Positions 7,393 through 16,306 of a stretch of DNA of 64,000 nt are shown here, in pieces; the stretch's first letter is position 1; every line of letters begins with the position of its first letter. This stretch comes from Rhodosalinus halophilus (GTDB taxonomy: Bacteria > Pseudomonadota > Alphaproteobacteria > Rhodobacterales > Rhodobacteraceae). The position numbers were made by a program, and so were the translations under genes. The notes beneath the pieces are model-generated. The model was given only the letters and a program-made list of their open reading frames with translations, had not been told where the DNA came from and did no database searches. The DNA lies in contig NZ_QNTQ01000001.1 of assembly GCF_003298775.1 (NCBI RefSeq), forward strand, positions 1 through 64,000. The letters are read 5' to 3'.

Positions 7393-9273
7393 ATGGATAC
7401 GCGCCTTCTCAAGCATTACGAGGCGGAGCTGGCCTATCTGCGGGAGATGGGCGCAGAGTTCGCGGCGGCCTATCCCAAGATCGCCGCGCGCCTCGGCATG
7501 GACGGCATCGAGGTGCTCGACCCCTATGTGGAGCGCCTGCTGGAGGGCGCGGCGTTTCTCACCGCGCGGGTCCAGCTCGAGCTGGAGCTGCAGTATCCGG
7601 CCTTCACCAGCCAGTTGCTCGAAATCGTCTATCCGCATTACCTCGCCCCCACCCCCTCGATGATGGTGGCCGAGCTTCAGCCCGACATGGAAAACTCGGC
7701 ACTGGCCGAGGGCTTCGAGGTTCCCCGGCACACCGAGTTGCGCTCGTCGGTGATCGAGGGGGCGCAGAAAGCCTGCCGCTTCCGCACGGCGCAGGATGTC
7801 ACGCTCTGGCCCGTGGAGATCGCCGAGGCGGAATACATCGACGGCCGCGGCGCGCTGGTGGCGGCGGGCGTGGTGCGCGATGCGCCGGGACGCGCCGCCA
7901 TCCGGCTGCGCCTGCGCCGCGCCGCCGGGCTGCCGCTCGAGCCCCTGCCGCTCGACACGCTGACGCTCTTTCTGGGCGGAGAGGCCGCCTCGGGGGCCGC
8001 GCTGCTGGAACTGCTGGGCGCCGAGACCACCGCCGTCGTGACCCGCTCCACCGACAGGCGCGACGATTGGGTCGTTCCGGTGCCGGGCGGCGTCGTGCCC
8101 CGCGGGCTGGAGCGCGACGAGGCGCTTCTGCCGCTGCCGCGGGCGAGCTTTGACGGATACCGCCTCCTGCAGGAGTACTTCGCCATGCCCGAGCGGTTCC
8201 ACTTCGTGGATCTGCGCGGGCTTCAGGGGGGCATCGCCCGCGCCAAGGGCTCCGAGATCGACATATACATCATCCTGCGCGACGGCCGTCCCGAACTCGC
8301 CCCGTCGATCACCGCCGAGGCGTTCAAGCTGCACTGCGTGCCGGCGGTCAATCTCTTCGAACGGCGCTGCGACCGCGTGCCGGTCGGTCCCGAGACCACG
8401 CGCCACCATGTCGTCGTCGACCGCACCGCCCCCATGGACTACGAGGTGCATTCGGTTCTCTCGGTCGTTGGCATCAGCAAGCACAGCAGCGAAGAGCGCG
8501 TCTTCCGGCCGTTCTATTCGAGCGACGCCTTCACCGCGGCCGGCAGCGGCGAGGAGGACGCCTATTTCGTGATCCAGCGCAAGCTGCGCGAGCGCAGCGA
8601 GCGCGAGCGCCTGCGTGGCCCGCGCACCGGCTACCTCGGCTCCGAGACCTATCTCTCGCTCGTGGATGCGGCGCAGGCGCCGCATGCGGCCGATCTGGCG
8701 CAGCTTGCCGTGCGGGCGCTCGTCACCAACCGCGACCTTCCGATCCTGATGTCGCTGGGCGCGGACGATCTCTTCCACCTTCCCTCGGGCGGGCCGGTCA
8801 CGCGCATCCGCACGCCGGTCTCGCCCACCCGGCCGCGCCCGACCCTGGCTCAGGGCGAGGCGGCGTGGCGGCTGGTGAGCCATCTGAGCCTCAACTACCT
8901 GTCGATCGCCGACGACGAGGGCGGCGCCGCGGCGGCCGCCGCGCTGCGCGAGCTGATCGGCCTCTACGCCCCGCCCGAGGACCGCGCGCTCGCCAAGCAG
9001 CTCGACGGCATCACCGCCGTCGAGACGCGGCCGGTCGTGCGCCGCATGAGCGACGGGGTGATGTCCACGGCCGTGCGCGGCCTGCAGATCACCGTCACCT
9101 TCGACGAGTCGCTCTACGAGGGCAGCAGCGTCTACCGGCTGGGCGCCGTTCTGGAGAGCTTCTTCCGCAAATACGTGACTCTCAACAGTTTCACGGAAAC
9201 CGTCATCGCCAGCCAACAACGCGGAGAGATCGCGCGATGGGCACCGAGAGCCGGGAAGAGGCGGATCATCTGA
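7393..9273 (+). CDS. tssF: T6SS baseplate protein TssF
   Basis: The 626-residue protein has the full TssF length. It opens with LLKHYEAELAYLREMGAEFA, the family signature, followed by YVERLLEGAAFLTARV and a QLLEIVYPHYLAPTPS motif near residue 75. The C-terminal part includes RGLQITVTFDE and ends near the SVYRLGAVLESFFRKYVTLN segment conserved in TssF. Two TssF and one TssG form each baseplate wedge. The 3' end overlaps tssG by 37 bases in another frame. Confidence 0.96.
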   Translation: MDTRLLKHYEAELAYLREMGAEFAAAYPKIAARLGMDGIEVLDPYVERLLEGAAFLTARVQLELELQYPAFTSQLLEIVYPHYLAPTPSMMVAELQPDMENSALAEGFEVPRHTELRSSVIEGAQKACRFRTAQDVTLWPVEIAEAEYIDGRGALVAAGVVRDAPGRAAIRLRLRRAAGLPLEPLPLDTLTLFLGGEAASGAALLELLGAETTAVVTRSTDRRDDWVVPVPGGVVPRGLERDEALLPLPRASFDGYRLLQEYFAMPERFHFVDLRGLQGGIARAKGSEIDIYIILRDGRPELAPSITAEAFKLHCVPAVNLFERRCDRVPVGPETTRHHVVVDRTAPMDYEVHSVLSVVGISKHSSEERVFRPFYSSDAFTAAGSGEEDAYFVIQRKLRERSERERLRGPRTGYLGSETYLSLVDAAQAPHAADLAQLAVRALVTNRDLPILMSLGADDLFHLPSGGPVTRIRTPVSPTRPRPTLAQGEAAWRLVSHLSLNYLSIADDEGGAAAAAALRELIGLYAPPEDRALAKQLDGITAVETRPVVRRMSDGVMSTAVRGLQITVTFDESLYEGSSVYRLGAVLESFFRKYVTLNSFTETVIASQQRGEIARWAPRAGKRRII

Positions 9274-10274
9274 CGCATCTTGCGCGGCTGGAACGCTTTC
9301 CCGAACGGCACCACGTCTTTCAGGCGCTTCGCATCATCGAGGCGCAGTATGCCGACAGCGCCCGGCTGGGGCGGTCACGCCGTCCGCGGCAGGACGCCGT
9401 GCGGCTCGGTCAGGCGCCGGAACTCGCCTATCCCGACACCACGCTGACGCGCTTTCGTCCCGCCGCCGACGGTCGGCCGGGCCAGCTTATCAATCTCTTC
9501 TTCGGTTTCTTCGGACCGCACGGGCCGCTGCCGCTGCATCTGACCGAATACGTCCGCGATCGTCTCCACAACGAGCGGGACGGCACGCTGGTGGCCTTCG
9601 CGAACATGCTGACCCACCGCCCGATGAGCCTGCTCTACCGGGCCTGGGTGACCGGACAGCCGGCCGCGAGCTTCGACCGCGGCCCGGGCGAGGGCATGGA
9701 TGCGCAGGTGGCGGCGCTGGCGGGCTACGCCGGTCCCGCGCTGACGCGCCGCGACGCCATGCCGGACATGGCCAAGCGCCACTTCACCGCGATGCTGGGC
9801 GGGTCGCCCGCCAATGCCGAGGGGCTGGAGGCGATCCTGTCGTCCTTCTTCGACGCCGGGGTCGAGGTCGAGCAGTTCGTCGGCTCGTGGCTCGAGCTCG
9901 CGCCGGACGACCGCTGGCGGCTCGGCGCGCCCGCGACGCTCGGCGGCTCGGCCAGCCTGGGCAGCCGGGTCTGGTCGCGGATGGCGAAGTTCCGGCTGCG
10001 AGTCGGGCCGCTCGGGCTGGAGGCCTACCGTCGCCTGCTGCCGGGCGGGCCGGATCTGGCGCGGCTGGCGGCCATCGTGCGCAACCACGCGGGCGACGCG
10101 CTGGACTGGGACGTGAACCTCGTGCTGCGCGCCGACGAGGTGCCGGCGGCGCAACTGGGCGCGGACGCACGGCTCGGCCAGACGAGCTGGATCGGGACGC
10201 GGGCGGGCGGCCAGGATGCCGCCGATCTGTTCCTCGCGCCGGGGCGGGGCAACGTCGAGGCGGCTGTCGCCTGA
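9237..10274 (+). CDS. tssG: T6SS baseplate protein TssG
   Basis: The start is the ATG at 9237, preceded by GGAGAG and placed within the 3' end of tssF, a typical coupled arrangement. The 345-residue protein contains FFGFFGPHGPLPLHLTEYV near residue 85, a hallmark of TssG, and HRPMSLLYRAW slightly later. TssG bridges two TssF copies in the baseplate wedge. The in-frame sequence upstream of 9237 is arginine-rich shadow coding inside tssF and was excluded. Confidence 0.95.
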   Translation: MGTESREEADHLTHLARLERFPERHHVFQALRIIEAQYADSARLGRSRRPRQDAVRLGQAPELAYPDTTLTRFRPAADGRPGQLINLFFGFFGPHGPLPLHLTEYVRDRLHNERDGTLVAFANMLTHRPMSLLYRAWVTGQPAASFDRGPGEGMDAQVAALAGYAGPALTRRDAMPDMAKRHFTAMLGGSPANAEGLEAILSSFFDAGVEVEQFVGSWLELAPDDRWRLGAPATLGGSASLGSRVWSRMAKFRLRVGPLGLEAYRRLLPGGPDLARLAAIVRNHAGDALDWDVNLVLRADEVPAAQLGADARLGQTSWIGTRAGGQDAADLFLAPGRGNVEAAVA

Positions 10275-10307
10275 CGGCGCGCCCGAGCAAGGGGAGGGAG
10301 AGAAACG

Positions 10308-13019
10308 ATGAGCGAGATCAGCCGTGTCGCACTGTTCGGCAAGCTCAACAAGGTGGGCTACCAGTCCATCGAGTCGGCCACCGTGTTCTGCAAGATGCGG
10401 GGCAACCCCTACGTCGAGATCGTTCACTGGATCGCGCAGCTTCTTCAGGTCGAAAACTGCGATGTCCAGAAGATCCTGCAGCATTACGAGATCGATCCCT
10501 CGCGCCTCTCGGCCGACGTCACCCGCGCGCTTGACGCTTTGCCGCGCGGCGCGAGCGCGATCAGCGACCTCTCCTCGCATCTTCAGGACGCGATGGAGCG
10601 GGCCTGGGTCTATGGCTCGCTGCTCTACAGCTCGAACCAGGTGCGCACCGGGCATCTGATCCTCGGCATGCTCAAGACGCCCGGTCTGCGGCAGATCCTG
10701 CTCAACATCTCGCGCGAGTTCGGCAAGATCGGCGCGGACGACCTCTCCGACAACTACGCCCGCATCACCGCGGGCTCGTCGGAGGAGTCGCTCGCGCCGC
10801 GTGACGGCTCGCGCACGGGCGGCGGCGCGGCGCCTGGCGAGGAGAGCCAGGCGATGCGGTCTCCTGCGCTGGGCGGGCAGGAGGCGCTGGATCAGTTCTG
10901 CACGGACCTTACGGAACAGGCGCGCAACGGCGAGATCGACCCGATCGTCGGCCGTGACGAGGAGATCCGGCAGATCGTGGACGTGCTCATGCGCCGCCGG
11001 CAGAACAATCCGATTCTCACCGGCGAGGCGGGCGTGGGCAAGACGGCGGTGGTCGAGGGCTTCGCCCTGCGCATCGCGCGGGGCGACGTGCCGCCCGCGC
11101 TGCGCGACGTGCGCCTGCTGGTTCTCGACGTGGGCCTTCTTCAGGCCGGCGCCTCGATGAAGGGGGAGTTCGAGAACCGGCTCAAGCAGGTGATCGAGGA
11201 GGTGCAGGCCAGCGACGTGCCGATCGTGATGTTCGTGGACGAGACGCACACCCTGGTGGGCGCCGGCGGCGCGGCCGGCACCGGCGACGCGGCCAACCTG
11301 CTCAAGCCGGCGCTCGCACGCGGCACGCTGCGCACCATCGGGGCCACGACCTGGGCCGAATACAAGAAGCACATCGAGAAGGATCCCGCGCTCACCCGCC
11401 GCTTTCAGGTGGTGCAGGTGGACGAGCCGGGGATCGACAAGGCGATCGTGATGATGCGCGGCATCGCCTCGATGCTCGAGTCGCACCACAAGGTGCAGGT
11501 GCTCGACGAAGGGATCGAGGCGGCGGTAACGCTGTCGGCGCGCTACATTCCCGCCCGGCAGCTTCCGGACAAGGCGGTGAGCGTGCTCGACACCGCCTGC
11601 GCCCGTGTCGCGGTCAGCCAGCACGCCGTGCCCGCGGAGGTCGACGACAGCCGCAAGCGGATCGACGCGCTGACCACCGAGCTGGAGATCATCGACCGCG
11701 ACGAGACCGCCGGCTACGACGTGTCCGAGCGGCGCCACGCGATCCGGGAGCTGAAGGCCGAGGAGGAGGCGCGTCTGGCCGGGCTCGAGGACCGCTGGGA
11801 GGCGGAGAAGGCCGTCGTCTCGTCGATCCTCGATCTGCGTGCGCGGCTGCGCGAGGGCGGCGCGCCGGTGGACGCGCCCGACGCCGCCAGCCCCGAGGCG
11901 GCCGAGACGAGCCACCTCAGCGGCGCCGACCGCGACGCGCTTCTGGGAGAGCTCAAGGCGAAGAACGCCGAACTCGCGGAGCTGCAGGGCGAATCGCCGC
12001 TGATCCTGCCGATCGTGGACAGCCAGGCGGTGGCGAGCGTCGTGGGCGACTGGACCGGCATCCCGGTGGGCCGCATGATGCGCGACGAAGTGCAGACGGT
12101 GCTCGATCTCGAGCATCACCTGGCCAGGCGCGTGATCGGCCAGGACCACGCGATGAAGATGATCGCCAAGCGCATCCAGACCAGCCGCGCGGCCCTCGAC
12201 AACCCGGACAAGCCGATCGGGGTCTTCCTGCTCGCCGGCACCTCGGGCGTGGGCAAGACCGAAACCGCGCTGGCGCTGGCCGAGGTGCTCTATGGCGGCG
12301 AGCAGAACGTCATCACGATCAACATGTCGGAGTATCAGGAGGCGCACACCGTCTCGAGCCTCAAGGGCGCGCCGCCGGGCTACGTGGGCTACGGCGAGGG
12401 CGGCGTGCTGACCGAGGCGGTGCGCCGCAAGCCCTATTCGGTCGTGCTGCTCGACGAGGTGGAAAAGGCCCACCCCGACGTGCACGAACTCTTCTTCCAG
12501 GTTTTCGACAAGGGCTTCATGGAGGACGGCGAGGGCCGGCGCATAGATTTCCGCAACACGCTGATCCTGTTGACCTCGAATGTCGGCTCCGATCTCATCA
12601 TGGATCTCTGCGCGGATCCCGACCTGATGCCCGAGCCGGACGGGATCGCCAAGGCGCTGCGCGACCCGCTGCTCAAGGTCTTTCCGGCGGCGCTGCTCGG
12701 CCGTCTGGTGACGATCCCCTACTACCCGCTCTCGCCGGAGATGATCGGCCAGATCACCCGTCTGCAGCTCGACCGCATCCGGCGGCGGGTGGAGGAGACC
12801 CACGGCGTGCCCTTTTCCTATTCCGACGATGTGGTCGAGACGATCGTCTCGCGCTGTCAGGAGCTGGAGTCGGGCGGGCGCATGATCGACGCGATCGTGA
12901 CCAACACGATGCTGCCCGACATCTCGGGCGAGTTCCTGCGGCGGATGATGGAGGGCGGCCGCGTGGCGCGCGTCGAGATCGGCGTCGAGGAGGGACAGTT
13001 CACCTATGCCTACGACTGA
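10308..13019 (+). CDS. clpV: T6SS sheath-disassembly ATPase ClpV (TssH)
   Basis: This 903-residue AAA+ protein has an N-terminal Clp repeat domain (about 1-165), the first ATPase with Walker A GEAGVGKT at 239-246, a coiled middle domain near 455-560, and the second ATPase with Walker A GTSGVGKT at 644-651. ClpV hexamers extract TssC from contracted sheaths so that subunits can be reused. Position after tssG, and the N-domain opening [17 protein letters not shown], separate it from ClpB. Length is normal for ClpV. Confidence 0.97.
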   Translation: MSEISRVALFGKLNKVGYQSIESATVFCKMRGNPYVEIVHWIAQLLQVENCDVQKILQHYEIDPSRLSADVTRALDALPRGASAISDLSSHLQDAMERAWVYGSLLYSSNQVRTGHLILGMLKTPGLRQILLNISREFGKIGADDLSDNYARITAGSSEESLAPRDGSRTGGGAAPGEESQAMRSPALGGQEALDQFCTDLTEQARNGEIDPIVGRDEEIRQIVDVLMRRRQNNPILTGEAGVGKTAVVEGFALRIARGDVPPALRDVRLLVLDVGLLQAGASMKGEFENRLKQVIEEVQASDVPIVMFVDETHTLVGAGGAAGTGDAANLLKPALARGTLRTIGATTWAEYKKHIEKDPALTRRFQVVQVDEPGIDKAIVMMRGIASMLESHHKVQVLDEGIEAAVTLSARYIPARQLPDKAVSVLDTACARVAVSQHAVPAEVDDSRKRIDALTTELEIIDRDETAGYDVSERRHAIRELKAEEEARLAGLEDRWEAEKAVVSSILDLRARLREGGAPVDAPDAASPEAAETSHLSGADRDALLGELKAKNAELAELQGESPLILPIVDSQAVASVVGDWTGIPVGRMMRDEVQTVLDLEHHLARRVIGQDHAMKMIAKRIQTSRAALDNPDKPIGVFLLAGTSGVGKTETALALAEVLYGGEQNVITINMSEYQEAHTVSSLKGAPPGYVGYGEGGVLTEAVRRKPYSVVLLDEVEKAHPDVHELFFQVFDKGFMEDGEGRRIDFRNTLILLTSNVGSDLIMDLCADPDLMPEPDGIAKALRDPLLKVFPAALLGRLVTIPYYPLSPEMIGQITRLQLDRIRRRVEETHGVPFSYSDDVVETIVSRCQELESGGRMIDAIVTNTMLPDISGEFLRRMMEGGRVARVEIGVEEGQFTYAYD

Positions 13020-13046
13020 CGGGCGCGCGCCGCATTCAATCGGGTG

Positions 13047-13076
13047 TTGGCGATGGCGCGGCGGCTGGAGTAGGCT
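13047..13076 (+). promoter_or_regulatory. possible promoter for vgrG
   Basis: TTGGCG at 13047-13052 and TAGGCT at 13071-13076 are separated by 18 bases, within the 77-base gap between clpV and vgrG. This could add transcription for the VgrG/PAAR block. It rests on hexamer match and spacing only. Confidence 0.35.
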
Positions 13077-13096
13077 GACGCAATAGCAGGGGCGCA

Positions 13097-15223
13097 ATGG
13101 CAGATCTCGTTCCCCAGAATTTTCCCGTGCGGCTGGAAGGGGATGTCAGCCAGCACAAGATCGTTCCCATCGGCGCGGTCGTACGCGAATGCCTCGGCCG
13201 GCCGGGCGGCGCGGAACTGGAGTTCGTCACCGACCAGGCGGATCTCGACATGAACGCGCTCCTGGGCAAGTCGATGCATCTGGTGCTCGATACGCCCGAC
13301 GGCACGACGCGCGCGTTTCGCGGCTTCTGCGTCGAGGTCTTTCTGATCGACGCACATCCCGGCGAGCTGATGCACTATGGCGCCACGCTGCGCCCGTGGC
13401 CCTGGTTCCTGGGGCGCACCACGGACTGCCGCATCTTTCAGGAGATGACGGCCGTCGACATCATCAAGGCGGTGCTGGCCGATGCCGGCGTTCCGGCGCA
13501 GGACAGGCTGGGCGGCTCCTATCGGACGCGCGAGTACTGCACCCAGTACCGCGAGACGGCGCTCGACTTCATCCACCGCCTGATGGAGGAAGAGGGGATC
13601 TACTACTACATGGACTCGGATGGCGCGGAGGAGCAGATGATCCTCTGCGACGCGGCCACGGCGCATCCGCAGATCGACGGCGAGTCCACGCTCCGCTTCG
13701 TCCCGCTCGACGCCGACGGCAGCCTCCGGGTGCAGTTCGAACATCTCTTTCATTGGGCTGTGCGGCGCCGCGTCCGCAGCGGACGGGTGGTCCTCGACGA
13801 CTACAACTACGAGTCCAGCACCGTGGATCTCGTCGCGAAAAGCGAAATCGCCACCGGCGATCATCCCCACGCCGGTTACGAGCTTTACGACTATCCGGGC
13901 CGCTACGGCATCGCCGACGACGGCGACCACTACGCCCGTGTCCGCATGGAGGCCGAGGCGGCCGCGCATCGCAACTGGCACGGCCGCTCGAACGCGCCGC
14001 ATATCGTCACGGGGCGCCTCTTCAAGATCGAGGAGTCGCCCGATCCGGCCGACGACGGCGCCGAGTTCATGGTGACCGAGGCGACGCATCACGTCCTGCA
14101 GGATCTCGGACAGCTTCCGGTCGAGGAGCTGTTGCCCGGCATGGCCCGTCGGCTTGGTCTCGCCAGCTCGGAGGAGGACCCCTATCACGTCTCGTTCCTG
14201 GCAATGCGCGCGGATACGACCTACCGCCGGCCCGCCACCACGCCCCTTCCCAGGGTCGCCGGAGTTCAGACCGCCGTGGTCACCGGCCCCTCCGGCGAAG
14301 AGATCTATACGGACAACCAGGGCCGGATCCGCCTGCAGTTCCACTGGGACAGGCTTGGAAAGACCGACGAAAACAGCACGCGATGGGTCCGCGTGATGAC
14401 GCCTTCGGCCGGTGCGGGCTGGGGCATGATCCACATCCCGCGCATCGGGCAGGAGGTGGTGGTTCAGTACGAAGAGGGCGACCCGGATCGCCCCCTGGTC
14501 GTCGGGATGGTCTACAACGACGCCAAGAAGCAGCCCTACGGTCTGCCGGACGAGAAGAACCTTTCGGGGTTCAAGAGCCGCTCCACCAAGGGCGGGACGA
14601 AGGAGAATTACAACGAACTCGTGTTCGACGACACGAAGGACGCAGAGCAGGTGCGCCTGCACGCCGAGCGCGACTATCTGCAGGTCGTCGAGAACGACGC
14701 GACGATCGAGGTCGGCTTCCTGGACAAGGATCCCGGCGACATGAGCCTGACGGTGCACCGGAACCTGAAGGAAATCGTCAAGACAGGCGATCACACCTTC
14801 CGGGTCGAGACGGGATCGCAGGATCTCTTCGTCAAGACCGACAAGTCCGAGAAGATCGAGGGCAAGTCGGACTGCGTCGTGACCGGGAATGTCACGGAAA
14901 CGGTCGAACAGGGCAATGTCACGCGCACCGTGCAATCTGGCGACGTCAAGCACGAAGTACAGATGGGCAATGTCGAGGAAGAGCTCCAGATGGGCAACTA
15001 CAGCCAGAAGCTCGCGCTCGGCAAGGCCACGCACGAAGCGATGCAGTCCATCGAGCTCAAGGTCGGCACCTCCTCGGTGAAGATCGACCAGTCGGGCGTC
15101 ACCATCAAGGGCATAATGATCAGGATCGAGGCCGACGCCATGCTGCAGGCCAAGGGGACCATGACGGACATCAAGGGCAATGCCATGGTGATCATCAAGG
15201 GCGGGGTCACGCTTATCAACTGA
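13097..15223 (+). CDS. vgrG: T6SS spike protein VgrG (TssI)
   Basis: The 708-residue protein has the gp27-like base (about residues 8-370), a gp5 OB-fold near 390-475 with the GRIRLQFHWDR segment, and a C-terminal beta-helical needle with repeats of the type VTETVEQGNVTRTVQSGDVK. It stops at the needle end (GGVTLIN) and carries no extra effector domain, so it is a canonical rather than evolved VgrG. The spike forms the puncturing tip capped by PAAR. The genes after it are the usual place for adaptors and cargo. Confidence 0.96.
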   Translation: MADLVPQNFPVRLEGDVSQHKIVPIGAVVRECLGRPGGAELEFVTDQADLDMNALLGKSMHLVLDTPDGTTRAFRGFCVEVFLIDAHPGELMHYGATLRPWPWFLGRTTDCRIFQEMTAVDIIKAVLADAGVPAQDRLGGSYRTREYCTQYRETALDFIHRLMEEEGIYYYMDSDGAEEQMILCDAATAHPQIDGESTLRFVPLDADGSLRVQFEHLFHWAVRRRVRSGRVVLDDYNYESSTVDLVAKSEIATGDHPHAGYELYDYPGRYGIADDGDHYARVRMEAEAAAHRNWHGRSNAPHIVTGRLFKIEESPDPADDGAEFMVTEATHHVLQDLGQLPVEELLPGMARRLGLASSEEDPYHVSFLAMRADTTYRRPATTPLPRVAGVQTAVVTGPSGEEIYTDNQGRIRLQFHWDRLGKTDENSTRWVRVMTPSAGAGWGMIHIPRIGQEVVVQYEEGDPDRPLVVGMVYNDAKKQPYGLPDEKNLSGFKSRSTKGGTKENYNELVFDDTKDAEQVRLHAERDYLQVVENDATIEVGFLDKDPGDMSLTVHRNLKEIVKTGDHTFRVETGSQDLFVKTDKSEKIEGKSDCVVTGNVTETVEQGNVTRTVQSGDVKHEVQMGNVEEELQMGNYSQKLALGKATHEAMQSIELKVGTSSVKIDQSGVTIKGIMIRIEADAMLQAKGTMTDIKGNAMVIIKGGVTLIN

Positions 15224-15234
15224 GGGGGGCCGCG

Positions 15235-15864
15235 GTGGCGCAACGTTTCGAGAACCTGACCAAGCTGCCGGCCGAGCCCGCGAAGCGCCGGCTGGCGATG
15301 GCCAATGCGCGGCTCAAGACGCCCGTGACAGCCCGGGCCGCGGCCTCCGTGCCGCAGGTTCTGGCGGAGCTCGACTCCATCGGGGGGCCGCTTGCCGGGG
15401 CCGACATGCTGCGTCTTCTCTCGGTCGCGCTGCCGCCGCGCGAACTGGTCTGGTGGGCCTGCCTCGCCGGGCGCGACACGATCGAGGGGGACGATGTGCC
15501 GCCGCCGCTCGCCGCGGCAGAGGCCTGGGTCTTCACGCCGGACGACGAACGCCGCTCGGCCGCCCGGGCGGCGATGGAGACGGCCGAGCCGGACGACGAC
15601 ACCGCGCTCTGCGCGTTCTGTGCCGTGACGGCGGAAGGCACGCTGGGCCCCGGCGAGCTTGCGCAATACGAAGCCCCCCCCGGCGCGGCCGAGAACGCGG
15701 CCTTCGGGATCAACATGATCGCCTTGTCGCGGCAGGGCTGGGGCCTTGAGGACGGCTTCGCCTACCTGCTCGACCGGGGACTCGACATCGCGCGCGGCGG
15801 CGACGGCAAGACTGTGCCCCGCCCGAAGGCGGCAGCGCCCGATAGCGCGGAGACCGTGCCATGA
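15235..15864 (+). CDS. T6SS-associated hypothetical protein (DUF6931-like), possible spike adaptor
   Basis: The GTG at 15235 lies 11 bases after vgrG and is preceded by TGAGGGGGG. The 209-residue product looks soluble, with no signal peptide. It has a lysine/arginine-rich N-terminus, a central RELVWWACLAGRD segment and a C-terminal segment rich in aromatic residues (RQGWGLEDGFAYLLDRGLDIA). I recall proteins of this type next to vgrG/PAAR genes, labelled DUF6931, but cannot confirm the family here. Its position between vgrG and the PAAR genes, and its coupling to the next gene by ATGA, match known cargo adaptors such as DUF4123 proteins. Adaptor function is inferred from position only. Confidence 0.6.
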   Translation: MAQRFENLTKLPAEPAKRRLAMANARLKTPVTARAAASVPQVLAELDSIGGPLAGADMLRLLSVALPPRELVWWACLAGRDTIEGDDVPPPLAAAEAWVFTPDDERRSAARAAMETAEPDDDTALCAFCAVTAEGTLGPGELAQYEAPPGAAENAAFGINMIALSRQGWGLEDGFAYLLDRGLDIARGGDGKTVPRPKAAAPDSAETVP

Positions 15865-15998
15865 GCGTCTTGCCGGCCCACATCGCCGACCTGCACGACA
15901 GCCCGTTCACCGGGCCGTGTGCGACCAATGTGCTCGTGAACGGCTTGCGGCCGGCGCCGGAGCGGGTCGCCGCGGCCGGAGAGGAGATCGCGCCATGA
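15861..15998 (+). CDS. 45-residue PAAR-like mini-protein or remnant
   Basis: This short frame starts with ATG overlapping the stop of the previous gene (ATGA) and its stop overlaps the PAAR start in the same way, so translation could run through all three genes. The peptide opens MSVLPAHIADLHDSPF and contains GPCATNVLVNGLRPAP. These two parts resemble the ends of the first half of the adjacent PAAR protein (ARLTDMHVCPM and PPCAPTVLVMGLPAAP), as if the middle loop had been lost. It could be a mini-PAAR, a second cap subunit or a decaying duplicate. The coding call rests on overlap geometry and this similarity. Confidence 0.45.
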   Translation: MSVLPAHIADLHDSPFTGPCATNVLVNGLRPAPERVAAAGEEIAP

Positions 15999-16300
15999 TG
16001 CCATGTGCCCGGCTCACCGACATGCATGTCTGTCCGATGGTCACGCCGGCCGTGCCGCCGGTCCCGCACGTCGGCGGCCCGGTCCTGCCGCCCTGCGCGC
16101 CGACGGTGCTGGTGATGGGCCTGCCGGCGGCGCCGATCGGCAACATGGCGACCTGCGTCGGCCCGCCCGACGTGCTGGCGAAGGGCTCGGCGACGGTCAT
16201 GGTGACGGGCCGGCCGGTCGTGCGCCTGGTCATGGATCCCACCGCGCATGGCGGGATGGTCGTGGGGCCGGGCGCGCCGACCGTTCTGGTAGGTGGCTGA
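15995..16300 (+). CDS. PAAR-domain spike tip protein
   Basis: The 101-residue protein fits a stand-alone PAAR cap: PCARLTDMHVCPMVTP at the start, GGPVLPPCAPTVLVMGLPAA in the middle, and a second half with GSATVMVTGRPVVRL and GAPTVLVGG. PAAR proteins fold into a cone that sharpens the VgrG tip. The start is ATGATG at 15995, so the second ATG at 15998 is an alternative. It has no C-terminal toxin extension, so effectors would have to be delivered by other means. Confidence 0.92.
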   Translation: MMPCARLTDMHVCPMVTPAVPPVPHVGGPVLPPCAPTVLVMGLPAAPIGNMATCVGPPDVLAKGSATVMVTGRPVVRLVMDPTAHGGMVVGPGAPTVLVGG

Positions 16301-16306
16301 TCCGCG

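Noticed and set aside
9375-13097. A 1240-codon frame antisense to tssG and clpV
   Set aside because: Same G/C-driven shadow effect; the plus strand shows two Walker A motifs and the full ClpV layout.
15861-16300. T6SS effector/immunity pair next to vgrG
   Set aside because: The small genes there look like PAAR and a PAAR-like remnant; no toxin motif or immunity-like partner is visible.
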